Both the position numbers and the translations under genes were made by a program. The notes under the pieces are model-generated. The model was given only the letters and a program-made list of their open reading frames with translations. It was not told the DNA's origin and did not search any database. Source: Citrobacter portucalensis (lineage in GTDB: Bacteria; Pseudomonadota; Gammaproteobacteria; Enterobacterales; Enterobacteriaceae). Taken from it: DNA of 64,000 bases. The stretch is from the NCBI RefSeq assembly GCF_002042885.1, contig NZ_MVFY01000007.1, positions 1 to 64,000 on the forward strand, in the 5' to 3' direction. Positions 9,689-20,091 of this stretch are shown in pieces. How positions within the stretch are numbered: the stretch's first letter is position 1; every line of letters begins with the position of its first letter.

Positions 9689-9800
9689 CATCCTTCAAGC
9701 TGTCTCTGCGTTGGCTGCGCTCATTCACCCCAGTCACTTACTTTAGTAAGCTCCTGGGGATTCACTCGCTTGCCGCCTTGATACAACTCGAATGATTTTG
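9689..9800. repeat. Enterobacterial intergenic palindromic repeat
   Basis: An approximately 110-bp imperfect palindrome centred on CTTACTTTAGTAAG, flanked by CCCCAG and CTGGGG. It has the look of a family dispersed between genes in many Enterobacterales (runs such as GCTTGCCGCC and CTGCGTTGGCTG recur). It lies between the fliZ stop and tcyJ and would fold into a long hairpin in RNA. I cannot name the family with certainty. Confidence 0.6.
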
Positions 9801-9841
9801 TGAATAAATGATAGTCACTAATGACAATATTCGGGGTAACT

Positions 9842-10642
9842 ATGAAATTAGCACTTCTGGGACGTCAGGCTCTGATGGGTGTAATGGCTGTTGCACTTGT
9901 CGCCGGAATGAGCGTAAAGACTTATGCAGATGAAGGTCTGTTAAATAAAGTTAAAGAGCGTGGCACGCTGCTGGTGGGCCTGGAAGGGACCTATCCCCCG
10001 TTTAGTTTTCAGGGTGACGACGGCAAGCTGACCGGTTTCGAAGTGGAGTTCGCTGAGGAACTGGCCAAGCACCTTGGGGTGAAAGCTAACCTGAAGCCGA
10101 CCAAGTGGGACGGTATGCTGGCCTCTCTTGATTCCAAACGCATTGACGTGGTCATCAACCAGGTGACCATCTCTGACGAACGTAAGAAAAAATACGATTT
10201 CTCTACCCCGTATACGGTTTCTGGTATTCAGGCGCTGGTGAAGAAAGGTAATGAAGGTGTTATTAAGACTGCTGCCGATCTGAAAGGTAAAAAAGTCGGC
10301 GTTGGTCTGGGCACCAACTATGAAGAGTGGCTGCGCCAGAACGTGCAGGGCGTGGATATTCGTACCTATGATGATGACCCGACCAAATACCAGGATCTGC
10401 GTGTAGGCCGTATCGACGCCATTCTGGTTGACCGTCTGGCCGCGCTGGATCTGGTCAAGAAAACCAAGGATACGCTGGCTGTGACCGGTGAAGCATTCTC
10501 CCGCCAGGAGTCCGGCGTGGCGCTGCGCAAAGGCAATGAAGATCTACTGAAGGCGGTTGATGCGGCCATTGCTGAAATGCAGAAAGACGGTACGCTGAAA
10601 GCGCTGTCTGAAAAATGGTTTGGAGCGGATGTGACGAAATAA
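9842..10642 (+). CDS. tcyJ: Cystine-binding periplasmic protein TcyJ (FliY)
   Basis: A 266-residue family-3 solute-binding protein starting at the second ATG of the frame (9842), matching E. coli FliY/TcyJ in length. A signal peptide ending near AGMSVKTYA-D precedes the mature domain; GTYPPFSFQ and YDFSTPYTVSG are ligand-pocket strands. It binds L-cystine in the periplasm and delivers it to TcyL-TcyN encoded downstream. The gene has its own terminator, so the partner genes may be expressed at a lower level, as usual for binding-protein operons. Confidence 0.96.
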   Translation: MKLALLGRQALMGVMAVALVAGMSVKTYADEGLLNKVKERGTLLVGLEGTYPPFSFQGDDGKLTGFEVEFAEELAKHLGVKANLKPTKWDGMLASLDSKRIDVVINQVTISDERKKKYDFSTPYTVSGIQALVKKGNEGVIKTAADLKGKKVGVGLGTNYEEWLRQNVQGVDIRTYDDDPTKYQDLRVGRIDAILVDRLAALDLVKKTKDTLAVTGEAFSRQESGVALRKGNEDLLKAVDAAIAEMQKDGTLKALSEKWFGADVTK

Positions 10643-10655
10643 TCGGCATCCGATG

Positions 10656-11736
<1,081 letters not shown>

Positions 11737-11757
11737 CAACCAGGTCGAAAAACGCTA

Positions 11758-12426
11758 ATGCATGAAAGTATCCAACTGGTAATTGATTCTCTGCCGTATC
11801 TGCTCAAAGGCGCGGTTTTTACGCTGCAACTGAGTATCGGCGGGATGTTTTTTGGCCTCGTGCTGGGGTTTATCCTGGCGCTGATGCGTTTGTCGCCGCT
11901 GTTGCCTGTGCGCTGGCTGGCGCGTTTTTATATCTCTATTTTTCGCGGAACACCGCTAATTGCCCAACTGTTCATGATCTATTACGGTCTGCCGCAGTTT
12001 GGTATTGAGCTTGATCCCATCCCGGCGGCGATGATTGGCTTGTCGCTGAATACGGCGGCCTACGCTGCGGAAACCCTGCGTGCGGCAATCTCTTCCATCG
12101 ATAAAGGGCAGTGGGAGGCAGGTGCCAGTATTGGTATGACGCGCTGGCAGACCATGCGCCGGGCAATCCTGCCGCAGGCTGCGCGCGTTGCGTTGCCGCC
12201 GCTGAGCAACAGCTTTATCAGTCTGGTGAAAGATACCTCTTTGGCCGCCACTATTCAGGTACCGGAACTGTTCCGTCAGGCGCAGCTGATTACCTCGCGT
12301 ACGCTGGAAGTCTTTACGATGTATCTGGCGGCCTCGTTGATTTACTGGGTGATGGCGACGGTGCTTTCTGCGCTGCAAAACTATTTTGAAGAACAACTGA
12401 ACCGCCAGGAGAGAGAGCCGAAATGA
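11758..12426 (+). CDS. tcyL: Cystine ABC transporter permease TcyL (YecS)
   Basis: A 222-residue inner-membrane permease of the His/Glu/Gln/Arg family with five predicted membrane segments. The EAA loop that docks onto the ATPase is visible as EAGASIGMTRWQTMRRAILP. It works as a dimer with TcyN to move cystine delivered by TcyJ. Its stop overlaps the tcyN ATG by 4 nt. Confidence 0.95.
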   Translation: MHESIQLVIDSLPYLLKGAVFTLQLSIGGMFFGLVLGFILALMRLSPLLPVRWLARFYISIFRGTPLIAQLFMIYYGLPQFGIELDPIPAAMIGLSLNTAAYAAETLRAAISSIDKGQWEAGASIGMTRWQTMRRAILPQAARVALPPLSNSFISLVKDTSLAATIQVPELFRQAQLITSRTLEVFTMYLAASLIYWVMATVLSALQNYFEEQLNRQEREPK

Positions 12427-13175
12427 GTGCTATCGAAGTCAGAAACCTGGTCAAAAAATTTCATGGGCAAACGGTGCTGCATGGGATCGATCTTGACGTC
12501 AAACCTGGTGAAGTAGTAGCCATTATCGGGCCGAGCGGATCGGGCAAAACCACGCTGCTGCGTAGCATTAATTTGCTGGAGCAACCGGAGGCGGGCACCA
12601 TTAAAGTGGGTGAGATTACCATTGATACCGCGCGTTCGTTGACCCAGCAGAAAGGGCTGATTCGCCAGTTACGTCAGCACGTCGGTTTTGTGTTCCAGAA
12701 CTTTAATTTGTTCCCCCATCGGACGGTGCTGGAAAACATTATTGAAGGGCCGGTGATAGTCAAAGGTGAACCAAAAGCTGAAGCGACAGCTCGTGCGCGC
12801 GAGCTGCTGGCGAAAGTCGGGCTGGCGGGCAAAGAAACCAGCTATCCGCGGCGTTTATCGGGCGGACAGCAGCAGCGCGTAGCGATTGCCCGGGCACTGG
12901 CGATGCGACCTGAGGTTATTTTATTTGATGAACCTACCTCAGCGCTTGACCCTGAACTGGTTGGCGAGGTGCTGAATACCATTCGCCAGTTGGCGCAGGA
13001 AAAACGCACCATGGTAATTGTGACGCATGAAATGAGCTTCGCTCGCGATGTTGCCGATAGAGCGATATTTATGGATCAAGGACGGATAGTGGAGCAGGGA
13101 CCAGCAAAATCCTTATTCACGCATCCGCAGCAGCCGCGTACCCGTCAGTTTCTTGAGAAGTTTTTGATGCAATAA
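12423..13175 (+). CDS. tcyN: Cystine ABC transporter ATPase TcyN (YecC)
   Basis: A 250-residue ABC ATPase. Walker A GPSGSGKT (residues about 36-43), signature LSGGQQQR, Walker B VILFDEPT and the switch His in VTHEMSFA are all intact. It powers uptake through TcyL and is translationally coupled to it. It is the last gene of the tcyJ-dcyD-tcyL-tcyN cluster. Confidence 0.96.
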   Translation: MSAIEVRNLVKKFHGQTVLHGIDLDVKPGEVVAIIGPSGSGKTTLLRSINLLEQPEAGTIKVGEITIDTARSLTQQKGLIRQLRQHVGFVFQNFNLFPHRTVLENIIEGPVIVKGEPKAEATARARELLAKVGLAGKETSYPRRLSGGQQQRVAIARALAMRPEVILFDEPTSALDPELVGEVLNTIRQLAQEKRTMVIVTHEMSFARDVADRAIFMDQGRIVEQGPAKSLFTHPQQPRTRQFLEKFLMQ

Positions 13176-13186
13176 ATAGTGCATAT

Positions 13187-13218
13187 AGCACTCGTCGGAA
13201 TTGTTTCTGGCGAGTGCT
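13187..13218 (+). terminator. Hairpin after tcyN
   Basis: AGCACTCG and CGAGTGCT form an 8-bp perfect stem with a 16-nt loop just after the tcyN stop. There is no T tract, so this is an mRNA 3'-end hairpin or weak terminator. Confidence 0.5.
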
Positions 13219-13405
13219 GTTCGCATAACTATTTATAATTATTGCTTTATTATTAATGCTTGAATCTGTTACTTCCTTCCACTGTTGAGTAATACTCAAG
13301 TAATTCTTCATTTGTCCGATAATTTGCATATATAAAATACATTTATGTGTTAGCTTGTTTCATATGTTTGGATGATTATCAATCTCAGGGGCATTACCAC
13401 TTAGT

Positions 13406-14128
13406 ATGCAGGATCATGATTTCTTCACCTGGCGACGGAGCATGCTGTTACGCTTTCAGGAAATGGCGACGGCAGAGGATGTCTATACGGAATTACAACA
13501 ACAGACGCAGCACTTAGAGTTCGATTTTTACGCGCTCTGTGTTCGTCATCCGGTACCTTTTACCCGACCTAAAACGTCTCTTCATACGACCTATCCCAAA
13601 GCATGGGTGGCGCATTATCAGTCCGAAAATTATTTCGCCATTGATCCGGTGCTGAAACCTGAAAACTTCAGTCAGGGGCATTTACCCTGGAACGATACTC
13701 TGTTTCGCGATGCGCAACCTTTGTGGGACGCCGCACGCAATCACGGTTTACGCAAAGGGATGACGCAATGCTTAATGTTGCCTAATCGGGCGTTGGGTTT
13801 TTTATCGGTATCGCGTGCAAGTATCCGTAACAGTCGCCTTGCGAGCGATGAAGTGGAGCTCAGGATGCAGCTTCTGGTACGGGAAAGCCTGTCTGTACTG
13901 ACGCGGCTGGAAGATGACATGGTTATGGCGCCAGAAATGCGCTTTAGCAAGCGGGAAAAGGAAATATTGAAATGGACGGCGGAGGGGAAGACCTCTTCTG
14001 AGATAGCCATCATTCTGTCGATTTCTGAAAATACCGTGAACTTCCATCAGAAGAATATGCAAAAGAAATTCAATGCACCAAACAAAACGCAGATAGCCTG
14101 TTATGCCGCGGCAACCGGGCTTATCTGA
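13406..14128 (+). CDS. sdiA: SdiA, LuxR-family acyl-homoserine-lactone receptor
   Basis: A 240-residue LuxR-type regulator of standard SdiA length. The N-terminal autoinducer-binding domain (residues about 1-170, with conserved Trp/Tyr/Asp residues in WVAHYQSENYFAIDPV) is followed by a LuxR HTH (FSKREKEILKWTAEGKTSSE). SdiA senses AHLs made by other bacteria, since enterobacteria of this group lack a cognate synthase, and influences genes including uvrY downstream. It diverges noticeably from E. coli SdiA in the ligand domain, which supports a host other than E. coli. Confidence 0.95.
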   Translation: MQDHDFFTWRRSMLLRFQEMATAEDVYTELQQQTQHLEFDFYALCVRHPVPFTRPKTSLHTTYPKAWVAHYQSENYFAIDPVLKPENFSQGHLPWNDTLFRDAQPLWDAARNHGLRKGMTQCLMLPNRALGFLSVSRASIRNSRLASDEVELRMQLLVRESLSVLTRLEDDMVMAPEMRFSKREKEILKWTAEGKTSSEIAIILSISENTVNFHQKNMQKKFNAPNKTQIACYAAATGLI

Positions 14129-14157
14129 GTAAATTATCGTTCTGAGTGTCAGACGCA

Positions 14158-14190
14158 AAACCGGCTGAGAGCATTGCTATCAGCCGGTTT
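14158..14190. terminator. Bidirectional terminator between sdiA and yecF
   Basis: AAACCGGCTGA and TCAGCCGGTTT, an 11-bp perfect stem with an 11-nt loop, has A residues before it and T residues after it between convergent genes. It can terminate both transcripts. Confidence 0.9.
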
Positions 14191-14194
14191 CTTT

Positions 14195-14419
14195 TTACTG
14201 GCGGTAAGCTTGTTTAATTTGCTTAACCGTGTTGGAAAATACCGCCGCCTGTGATTGATCTTCAATCAGCGCGAGCTGTTTTTCCATTTTAAGAATCACG
14301 CGGCCTGCATCGGCTTGACCCATTGCCTGCAGCATCAGCGTTAACATGGCTTTCAGGCAGGTGACTTCGTTGGCCAGTTCCTGGTTATTCTCAGCAGTGG
14401 AAAAGTCAGGCGTACTCAT
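14195..14419 (-). CDS. yecF: YecF, DUF2594 small protein
   Basis: A 74-residue, mostly helical cytosolic protein with Met/Leu-rich helices ([21 protein letters not shown]). It occupies the conserved place between sdiA and uvrY. The start ATG has a GAGGAAAA ribosome site. Function is unknown; DUF2594 is restricted to enterobacteria. Confidence 0.92.
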   Translation of the reverse strand: MSTPDFSTAENNQELANEVTCLKAMLTLMLQAMGQADAGRVILKMEKQLALIEDQSQAAVFSNTVKQIKQAYRQ

Positions 14420-14878
14420 TTATTTTCCTCGTTATGTTTCAATGAAAAAGTGCGATGTCAAATCTTAAGGCGGCGGAGTATACCATAAGCGAGGCTAAAA
14501 ATATCTGTGGTTGTTTTTTGCGCGGACCAATGTTGTGGACATTAAAATAAACAACATGTTGCAGTGCATATATTTTCTCCACATGTTGTTTATTTCGAGT
14601 ATTTTCCTCGTTAATTATTGTTACAACTTTGACTGCCTATTTTGCATTCAGCGGGGGAATATGAATTTTTTGTCACTATTCTGAAACAGCTATGCAGATA
14701 TAACCGTGGCAGAAGGCTGTCAGGACTGAAAGTTTCCACTCGTCGTACAATCTAATTTCCAAAAACGAGAGCAAAATCGAAAGTCGGGCGTTTTTTACAT
14801 TTCAAAGTTGAGATAAAACCCGTTAACATAGGGCCGATTAACTATCGGTAGCGTTATCCCTATTCTGGAGATATTCCT
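14420..14878. promoter_or_regulatory. yecF-uvrY divergent intergenic region
   Basis: 459 bp of A/T-rich non-coding DNA that must hold the promoters of yecF (leftward) and uvrY (rightward). Its striking element is the perfect 15-bp inverted repeat at 14545-14595, listed separately. No small gene was recognised. Confidence 0.6.
14545..14595. promoter_or_regulatory. Perfect 15-bp inverted repeat upstream of uvrY
   Basis: AAATAAACAACATGT (14545-14559) and ACATGTTGTTTATTT (14581-14595) are exact reverse complements, separated by 21 nt. The left arm runs into a 10-bp palindrome CAACATGTTG. It could be a dimeric regulator site or a hairpin. It does not resemble a terminator, since it is A/T-rich and followed by no T run. 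Confidence 0.6.
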
Positions 14879-15535
14879 TTGATCAACGTTTTTCTTGTTG
14901 ATGACCACGAACTGGTGCGCGCAGGGATACGACGCATTCTGGAAGATATAAAAGGCATAAAAGTTGTCGGCGAAGCGTGCTGCGGTGAAGATGCGGTAAA
15001 ATGGTGCCGCTCAAATTCCGTTGACGTTGTGCTGATGGATATGAATATGCCCGGTATTGGCGGTCTGGAAGCAACCCGCAAAATTGCGCGTTCCACGGCA
15101 GACATTAAAGTGATCATGCTGACGGTACACACCGAAAACCCATTACCTGCAAAAGTTATGCAGGCAGGGGCCGCAGGGTATCTCAGCAAAGGCGCCGCCC
15201 CCCAGGAAGTAGTGAGTGCCATTCGTTCGGTTTTTTCCGGGCAGCGTTATATTGCCTCCGATATCGCTCAGCAAATGGCGCTCAGCCAGATTGAGCCTGA
15301 GAAAACGGAAACCCCGTTTGCCAGTTTGTCTGAACGCGAGTTGCAGATTATGCTGATGATCACCAAAGGTCAGAAGGTCAATGAGATCTCAGAGCAACTG
15401 AATCTTAGTCCTAAAACGGTGAACAGCTATCGCTATCGAATGTTCAGTAAATTAAACATTCACGGCGATGTAGAGCTGACTCACCTGGCAATTCGCCATG
15501 GCCTGTGTAATGCGGAGACATTAACAAGCCAGTGA
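14879..15535 (+). CDS. uvrY: UvrY response regulator (GacA/SirA type)
   Basis: A 218-residue response regulator starting at TTG as in E. coli. The receiver domain has acidic residues DD at 8-9, the phospho-acceptor Asp54 in VLMDMNMPG, and Lys in LSKGAAP; a LuxR-type HTH ([15 protein letters not shown]) follows. UvrY is activated by BarA and drives csrB/csrC sRNA transcription. Its stop overlaps the uvrC GTG by 4 nt (GTGA), coupling it to a DNA-repair gene with no obvious shared role. Confidence 0.97.
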   Translation: MINVFLVDDHELVRAGIRRILEDIKGIKVVGEACCGEDAVKWCRSNSVDVVLMDMNMPGIGGLEATRKIARSTADIKVIMLTVHTENPLPAKVMQAGAAGYLSKGAAPQEVVSAIRSVFSGQRYIASDIAQQMALSQIEPEKTETPFASLSERELQIMLMITKGQKVNEISEQLNLSPKTVNSYRYRMFSKLNIHGDVELTHLAIRHGLCNAETLTSQ

Positions 15536-17361
15536 CCGAGTTTGATGCCAAAGCGTTCCTGAAAACCGTGACCAGTCAGCCCGGCGTCTATCGTATGTAT
15601 GATACCGCCGGGACGGTTATCTATGTCGGGAAAGCGAAAGACCTGAAAAAAAGGCTTTCCAGCTACTTCCGTAGTAATCTTGCGTCACGCAAGACCGAAG
15701 CGCTGGTCGCGCAAATCCAGCAGATTGATGTCACGGTAACGCACACTGAAACCGAAGCGTTATTGCTTGAGCACAACTACATCAAACTGTATCAGCCGCG
15801 CTATAACGTATTGCTGCGCGATGATAAATCCTACCCTTTTATATTCCTTAGCGGTGATACGCACCCGCGTCTGGCGATGCATCGCGGGGCAAAGCATGCC
15901 AAAGGCGAGTACTTTGGACCGTTCCCGAACGGTTATGCGGTGCGTGAAACGCTGGCGCTGTTGCAGAAAATATTCCCTATCCGCCAGTGCGAAAACAGCG
16001 TTTATCGCAACCGTTCTCGACCTTGTCTGCAATATCAGATTGGCCGCTGTCTTGGTCCGTGTGTCGCGGGTCTGGTGAGTGAGGAAGAGTATGCGCAGCA
16101 GGTCGAGTATGTTCGTCTGTTCCTGTCCGGAAAAGACGATCAGGTATTAACGCAGCTGATCGCTCGCATGGAAAAGGCCAGCCAAAATCTCGAATTTGAA
16201 GAGGCTGCGCGCATTCGTGACCAAATCCAGGCCGTACGCCGCGTGACAGAAAAACAGTTTGTCTCTAATACCGGAGACGATCTGGACGTCATTGGCGTGG
16301 CGTTTGACGCCGGTATGGCCTGTGTGCACGTTCTGTTTATTCGCCAGGGTAAAGTGCTGGGCAGCCGCAGCTATTTCCCGAAAGTACCCGGTGGCACGGA
16401 ACTCGGTGAGGTCGTCGAAACCTTTGTCGGGCAGTTTTATCTGCAGGGGAGCCAGATGCGTACCTTACCCGGGGAGATCCTGCTCGATTTTAATCTTAGC
16501 GATAAAACCCTGCTGGCAGACTCTCTGTCTGAACTGGCCGGCAGAAAGATTAATGTGCAGACGAAACCGCGAGGAGATCGCGCACGTTATCTAAAGCTGG
16601 CGCGGACCAACGCGGCAGTGGCGCTCACCACAAAACTTTCTCAGCAGTCGACGATTACGCAACGTCTGACGGCGCTGGCATCGGTGTTGAAGTTACCTGC
16701 GGTGAAGCGTATGGAGTGCTTCGACATCAGCCATACGATGGGTGAGCAGACGGTAGCCTCCTGCGTGGTCTTTGATGCCAATGGCCCGTTGCGCGCAGAG
16801 TATCGCCGCTACAACATTACCGGCATTACGCCGGGTGATGATTATGCGGCGATGAATCAGGTTTTGCGTCGCCGTTATGGTAAGGCGATTGAAGAAAGTA
16901 AGATTCCGGACGTCATATTGATCGACGGCGGTAAAGGTCAGTTAGGGCAGGCGAAAGCCGTTTTTGCTGAGCTGGATGTTCCCTGGGACAAACAGCACCC
17001 ACTCTTGCTGGGGGTGGCAAAAGGGGCCGATCGTAAAGCAGGCCTGGAAACGCTGTTCTTTGAGCCGGAAGGTGAGGGCTTTAGCCTGCCTCCGGATTCG
17101 CCTGCATTGCACGTTATCCAGCATATCCGCGATGAATCTCACGATCATGCGATTAGCGGGCATCGTAAAAAGCGGGCGAAGGTGAAAAGCACCAGCACGC
17201 TTGAGACCATCGAAGGTGTCGGGCCAAAGCGTCGCCAGATGTTGTTGAAATATATGGGAGGTTTGCAAGGCCTTCGTAACGCAAGTATCGAAGAAATTGC
17301 AAAAGTGCCGGGTATTTCGCAAGCTCTGGCAGAAAAGATCTTCTACTCGTTGAAACATTAG
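15532..17361 (+). CDS. uvrC: UvrC, excinuclease ABC subunit C
   Basis: A 609-residue nuclease of nucleotide excision repair starting at GTG. The order is: GIY-YIG domain (GVYRMYD and [10 protein letters not shown]) for the 3' incision, a Cys cluster ([13 protein letters not shown]), a UVR helix pair that contacts UvrB ([13 protein letters not shown]), an RNase-H-like 5' incision domain ([23 protein letters not shown]) and tandem helix-hairpin-helix motifs ([21 protein letters not shown]). All are intact. Co-transcribed with uvrY, and probably into pgsA. Confidence 0.97.
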   Translation: MTEFDAKAFLKTVTSQPGVYRMYDTAGTVIYVGKAKDLKKRLSSYFRSNLASRKTEALVAQIQQIDVTVTHTETEALLLEHNYIKLYQPRYNVLLRDDKSYPFIFLSGDTHPRLAMHRGAKHAKGEYFGPFPNGYAVRETLALLQKIFPIRQCENSVYRNRSRPCLQYQIGRCLGPCVAGLVSEEEYAQQVEYVRLFLSGKDDQVLTQLIARMEKASQNLEFEEAARIRDQIQAVRRVTEKQFVSNTGDDLDVIGVAFDAGMACVHVLFIRQGKVLGSRSYFPKVPGGTELGEVVETFVGQFYLQGSQMRTLPGEILLDFNLSDKTLLADSLSELAGRKINVQTKPRGDRARYLKLARTNAAVALTTKLSQQSTITQRLTALASVLKLPAVKRMECFDISHTMGEQTVASCVVFDANGPLRAEYRRYNITGITPGDDYAAMNQVLRRRYGKAIEESKIPDVILIDGGKGQLGQAKAVFAELDVPWDKQHPLLLGVAKGADRKAGLETLFFEPEGEGFSLPPDSPALHVIQHIRDESHDHAISGHRKKRAKVKSTSTLETIEGVGPKRRQMLLKYMGGLQGLRNASIEEIAKVPGISQALAEKIFYSLKH

Positions 17362-17416
17362 GCCCTCTGTAGCAACATAGGGGTAATTTCACTGACAACA
17401 GATAGTTATCCGTCAT

Positions 17417-17965
17417 ATGCAATTTAATATCCCTACGTTGCTCACGCTGTTTCGCGTCATCCTGATCCCATTCTTTGTATTGGCTTTTTATCTGCCATTC
17501 ACCTGGGCCCCCTTTGTTTGTGCGCTGATCTTCTGTATCGCAGCGGTCACTGACTGGTTTGACGGTTTTCTGGCGCGCCGCTGGAACCAAAGCACGCGTT
17601 TTGGTGCCTTCCTCGATCCGGTCGCTGATAAAGTGCTGGTGGCTATCGCGATGGTCCTGGTGACAGAGCATTACCACAGCTGGTGGGTGACGCTTCCTGC
17701 CGCAACAATGATTGCGCGTGAAATTATCATCTCTGCACTGCGTGAATGGATGGCCGAACTGGGTAAACGCAGCAGCGTAGCCGTATCCTGGATCGGTAAA
17801 GTGAAAACCACTTCGCAAATGGCTGCACTGGCCTGGCTGCTGTGGCGTCCAAATATCTGGGTAGAGTATGCTGGGATCGCACTTTTCTTCGTCGCCGCGA
17901 TACTGACTTTGTGGTCAATGTTCCAGTATTTGAGCGCTGCACGTGGAGATTTGCTTGATCAGTGA
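17417..17965 (+). CDS. pgsA: Phosphatidylglycerophosphate synthase
   Basis: A 182-residue inner-membrane CDP-alcohol phosphotransferase. The family motif D-x2-DG-x2-AR-x8-G-x3-D-x3-D is seen as DWFDGFLAR followed by GAFLDPVAD. It makes phosphatidylglycerophosphate from CDP-diacylglycerol and glycerol-3-phosphate, the first step to phosphatidylglycerol and cardiolipin. It sits 55 nt after uvrC and upstream of the tRNA cluster, as in E. coli. Confidence 0.97.
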   Translation: MQFNIPTLLTLFRVILIPFFVLAFYLPFTWAPFVCALIFCIAAVTDWFDGFLARRWNQSTRFGAFLDPVADKVLVAIAMVLVTEHYHSWWVTLPAATMIAREIIISALREWMAELGKRSSVAVSWIGKVKTTSQMAALAWLLWRPNIWVEYAGIALFFVAAILTLWSMFQYLSAARGDLLDQ

Positions 17966-18015
17966 TCGTTTCGACGCAAATTTCAGCAAACGATCGTCAG
18001 TGGTGAAAAATATCG

Positions 18016-18043
18016 TTGACTCATTGCGTCAGGTAAGTAGAAT
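18016..18043 (+). promoter_or_regulatory. Sigma-70 promoter of the tRNA operon
   Basis: TTGACT (18016-18021), 16 nt, TAGAAT (18038-18043), then a GC-rich discriminator (GCAACGC) typical of stringently controlled stable-RNA promoters. It lies about 75 bp before tRNA-Gly. Confidence 0.8.
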
Positions 18044-18116
18044 GCAACGCATCGAACGGCAGCACTGATTGCCAGACGATAACAAAATCAAGTGATTAAC
18101 AAAGTTACTTGGTGAT

Positions 18117-18192
<76 letters not shown>

Positions 18193-18243
18193 AATTTAAG
18201 ACATCGGCAATAGCGGATGTCGGCTGTAAAGCAAGAAGATTTC

Positions 18244-18317
18244 GGCGCGTTAGCAAAGCGGTTATGTAGCGGATTGCAAATCCGTCTAGTCCGGTTCGAC
18301 TCCGGAACGCGCCTCCA
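18244..18317 (+). tRNA. cysT: tRNA-Cys (GCA)
   Basis: 74 nt with the CCA encoded. Acceptor GGCGCGT/ACGCGCC, anticodon stem-loop with GCA, T-arm GGTTCGACTCC. Almost identical to E. coli cysT. Confidence 0.98.
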
Positions 18318-18329
18318 ATTTCTTCCCGA

Positions 18330-18416
18330 GCCCGGATGGTGGAATCGGTAGACACAAGGGATTTAAAATCCCTCGGCGTTCGCGCTGTGTGGGTTCAAGT
18401 CCCACTCCGGGTACCA
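18330..18416 (+). tRNA. leuZ: tRNA-Leu (TAA), prophage integration target
   Basis: 87 nt, class II with a long variable arm and an encoded CCA. Anticodon loop TTTAAAA gives TAA. From position 18360 (just 5' of the anticodon loop) to its 3' end the gene lies within the 124-bp attachment repeat, so the prophage keeps the tRNA functional after integration. Confidence 0.98.
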
Positions 18417-18483
18417 TGGGAAAGAACAGAATAATCAAAGCAATAAGCAGTGTCGTGAAACCACCTACGGGTGGTTTTTTTGT
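18360..18483 (+). repeat. attL: attL: 124-bp direct repeat with tRNA-Leu 3' part and terminator
   Basis: Matches 60961-61084 base for base by reading. It contains the 3' 57 nt of leuZ, a spacer and the operon terminator. Identity stops exactly at 18359/60960 and 18484/61085, defining the outer limits of the recombination core. The true crossover lies somewhere inside, most likely in the anticodon-loop segment as for other tRNA-targeting tyrosine integrases (inference). Confidence 0.95.
18460..18482 (+). terminator. tRNA operon terminator (inside attL)
   Basis: ACCACC-tacg-GGTGGT followed by a run of seven T. The same terminator is duplicated at 61061-61083 in attR, so excision or integration always leaves the tRNA operon terminated. 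Confidence 0.9.
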
Positions 18484-18541
18484 TTTTGTACTCCATGTTC
18501 ACCATTGTTTCGCCATTCAGCTTCGCCATAAAAAGAGGGCA

Positions 18542-19552
18542 TTACTGCCCCCCGACGACCGGAACAACTGAAATTCTTCGATTATATCTCGCTGTTTGCG
18601 AGGCGTTTTTATGACCTGAAATTTCCTGCTTCTCACTCAGCGTACCTTCAAGATCAGAAATTCCTTTGGCTTTTAGATCATGGAAAGTGAACTGGAAATC
18701 AAGGTCTGGATATTTTTCAGCAGCAAGTTTTTTAGTCTTCATCCATTGCGCATTAAAAGCATCGCGTGTGTATCGCAGACCTGATGGCTGGTGGATGACA
18801 AAAATACTTACCATCCCGCTGTTAAGAGGAATGCTGTCAGCAAGATTAACGGCATCCTCCAGACGTTTTGTCCAGGCCTTGATCTGGCTAACTGCAGTTT
18901 TACTTTGCTGAATTAAAATCCCTTCGCTCAATATTTGACTCTTTTTGAGGTCAAGAATGTCTCCCTGGCGGGCGCAACATAGATATGCCAACTCCATTGC
19001 AACTTTTACGGGAACAGAAGCAACGCTATAAAGTGCATCATATTCCCTGTCGCTAATATAACGGGTCCGAGCCTGCTCTTTAAATTGCTTAACGCCCTGG
19101 CAAGGATTCATCTTCACCTTTCCTCTTTCGTATGCCCATCGAAACACACGGGACATAAATGCTTTCTCGCGGTTTGCCTGAACTCTGCTCTTAACACCTC
19201 GTTTATCCATGTATTTTCTGATGTGCTCGGGCTTGATGTTATCCGGCTTCATTTTCCCGAAGACAACATTTATCTTTGAACCGTATTTTCTGTAGTCTTT
19301 ACGTGTTTCAGTTGCTAACTCGTGGAAATCGCCGGAATTAAAGAACTCTTCACAAAGTGCGTTGAAGTTCGTACCAACCTTTAAATCGTTTATGAAGTTT
19401 TCATAAGCTGCCCACACCTGCGATTTTGTTAGATCCGGATTGCACAACCTGACGGTACGGCCATCTGTTGTACGAAACTCATAAGCAGATTTTCCCCGGC
19501 GAACGCGGGGAGGCATCCAGTTATCCTCAGGGTTTTTGCGAGCTCTAGACAT
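18542..19552 (-). CDS. int: Phage tyrosine-recombinase integrase
   Basis: A 336-residue tyrosine recombinase reading toward attL. Catalytic residues visible: Arg in CCARQGDIL (about residue 215), the box II motif HDLKAKG (Lys where Arg is usual), and SGHKNASQTARYNR with the His and the nucleophilic Tyr near residue 324. The N-terminal half is the SAM-like core-binding domain. It sits next to the tRNA-Leu attachment site it uses. Its ATG overlaps the stop of the DUF4224 gene by 1 nt, so both are in the leftward early operon. Confidence 0.95.
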   Translation of the reverse strand: MSRARKNPEDNWMPPRVRRGKSAYEFRTTDGRTVRLCNPDLTKSQVWAAYENFINDLKVGTNFNALCEEFFNSGDFHELATETRKDYRKYGSKINVVFGKMKPDNIKPEHIRKYMDKRGVKSRVQANREKAFMSRVFRWAYERGKVKMNPCQGVKQFKEQARTRYISDREYDALYSVASVPVKVAMELAYLCCARQGDILDLKKSQILSEGILIQQSKTAVSQIKAWTKRLEDAVNLADSIPLNSGMVSIFVIHQPSGLRYTRDAFNAQWMKTKKLAAEKYPDLDFQFTFHDLKAKGISDLEGTLSEKQEISGHKNASQTARYNRRISVVPVVGGQ

Positions 19553-19779
19553 TACATATCCTTAAAATTTGGTTCTTCTTCCTCTGGATTACTCACTATC
19601 AACTTAATGCCAACCGGGTTTGATACATGATCCCATGTTGTTCCTGGTCTGCCGTCCTTACGTGGGATAAAAAATACCCCACTATCCCTCAGAGCTTTAC
19701 ACTGGAGGGAAGGGCGACGATAACCAGTTAATTGATAGAGGTCATCTGGAGTAAGAAAACGTTGGATTTGTCCGCTCAT
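19552..19779 (-). CDS. DUF4224 protein, possible recombination directionality factor
   Basis: 75 residues containing FLTPDDLYQLTGYRRPSLQ and a DGRPGTTWDHV tail, characteristic of DUF4224. These small proteins are usually encoded just upstream of phage integrases. The N-terminal half looks like a winged-helix or MerR-like DNA reader. By position (translationally coupled to int) an excisionase-type role is plausible but unproven. Confidence 0.75.
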   Translation of the reverse strand: MSGQIQRFLTPDDLYQLTGYRRPSLQCKALRDSGVFFIPRKDGRPGTTWDHVSNPVGIKLIVSNPEEEEPNFKDM

Positions 19780-19812
19780 ACATAGTTCTCCACTTAAACC
19801 GGCTGCACCCGG

Positions 19813-20091
19813 TTACTTCATTCTGTAAGCACACGATGAACAACCGTGGCGGGTTCCATCGTTGCAATTGCGACATAATGGACTTTCTTTCGAACTCTTC
19901 CCATTTAGCTGACGAAGTATCTCTACTGGCACCATTACCGGCATTGGTACACGAATCACCATGCTTCTGAGTTCAGCAATTTCGTTTGCCTGTTCGAACA
20001 CTCGCGCCTTACAGTATTCAGCTTCAGATTTCCACCATGCCACATCCGCTTTGAGGCGACGCACACGCCGCTGCTTGAGTTTACTGGGCAT
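19813..20091 (-). CDS. Small Cys-rich early phage protein
   Basis: 92 residues. The basic N-terminus (SKLKQRRVRRLKADVAWW) is followed by a helix, a hydrophobic Pro/Val run and a C-terminal CRNCNDG...CSSCAYR, which looks like a four-Cys zinc-binding knuckle. Overlaps the upstream ASCH-like gene by 11 nt. Function unknown; typical of leftward early genes of lambdoid prophages. Confidence 0.7.
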   Translation of the reverse strand: MPSKLKQRRVRRLKADVAWWKSEAEYCKARVFEQANEIAELRSMVIRVPMPVMVPVEILRQLNGKSSKESPLCRNCNDGTRHGCSSCAYRMK

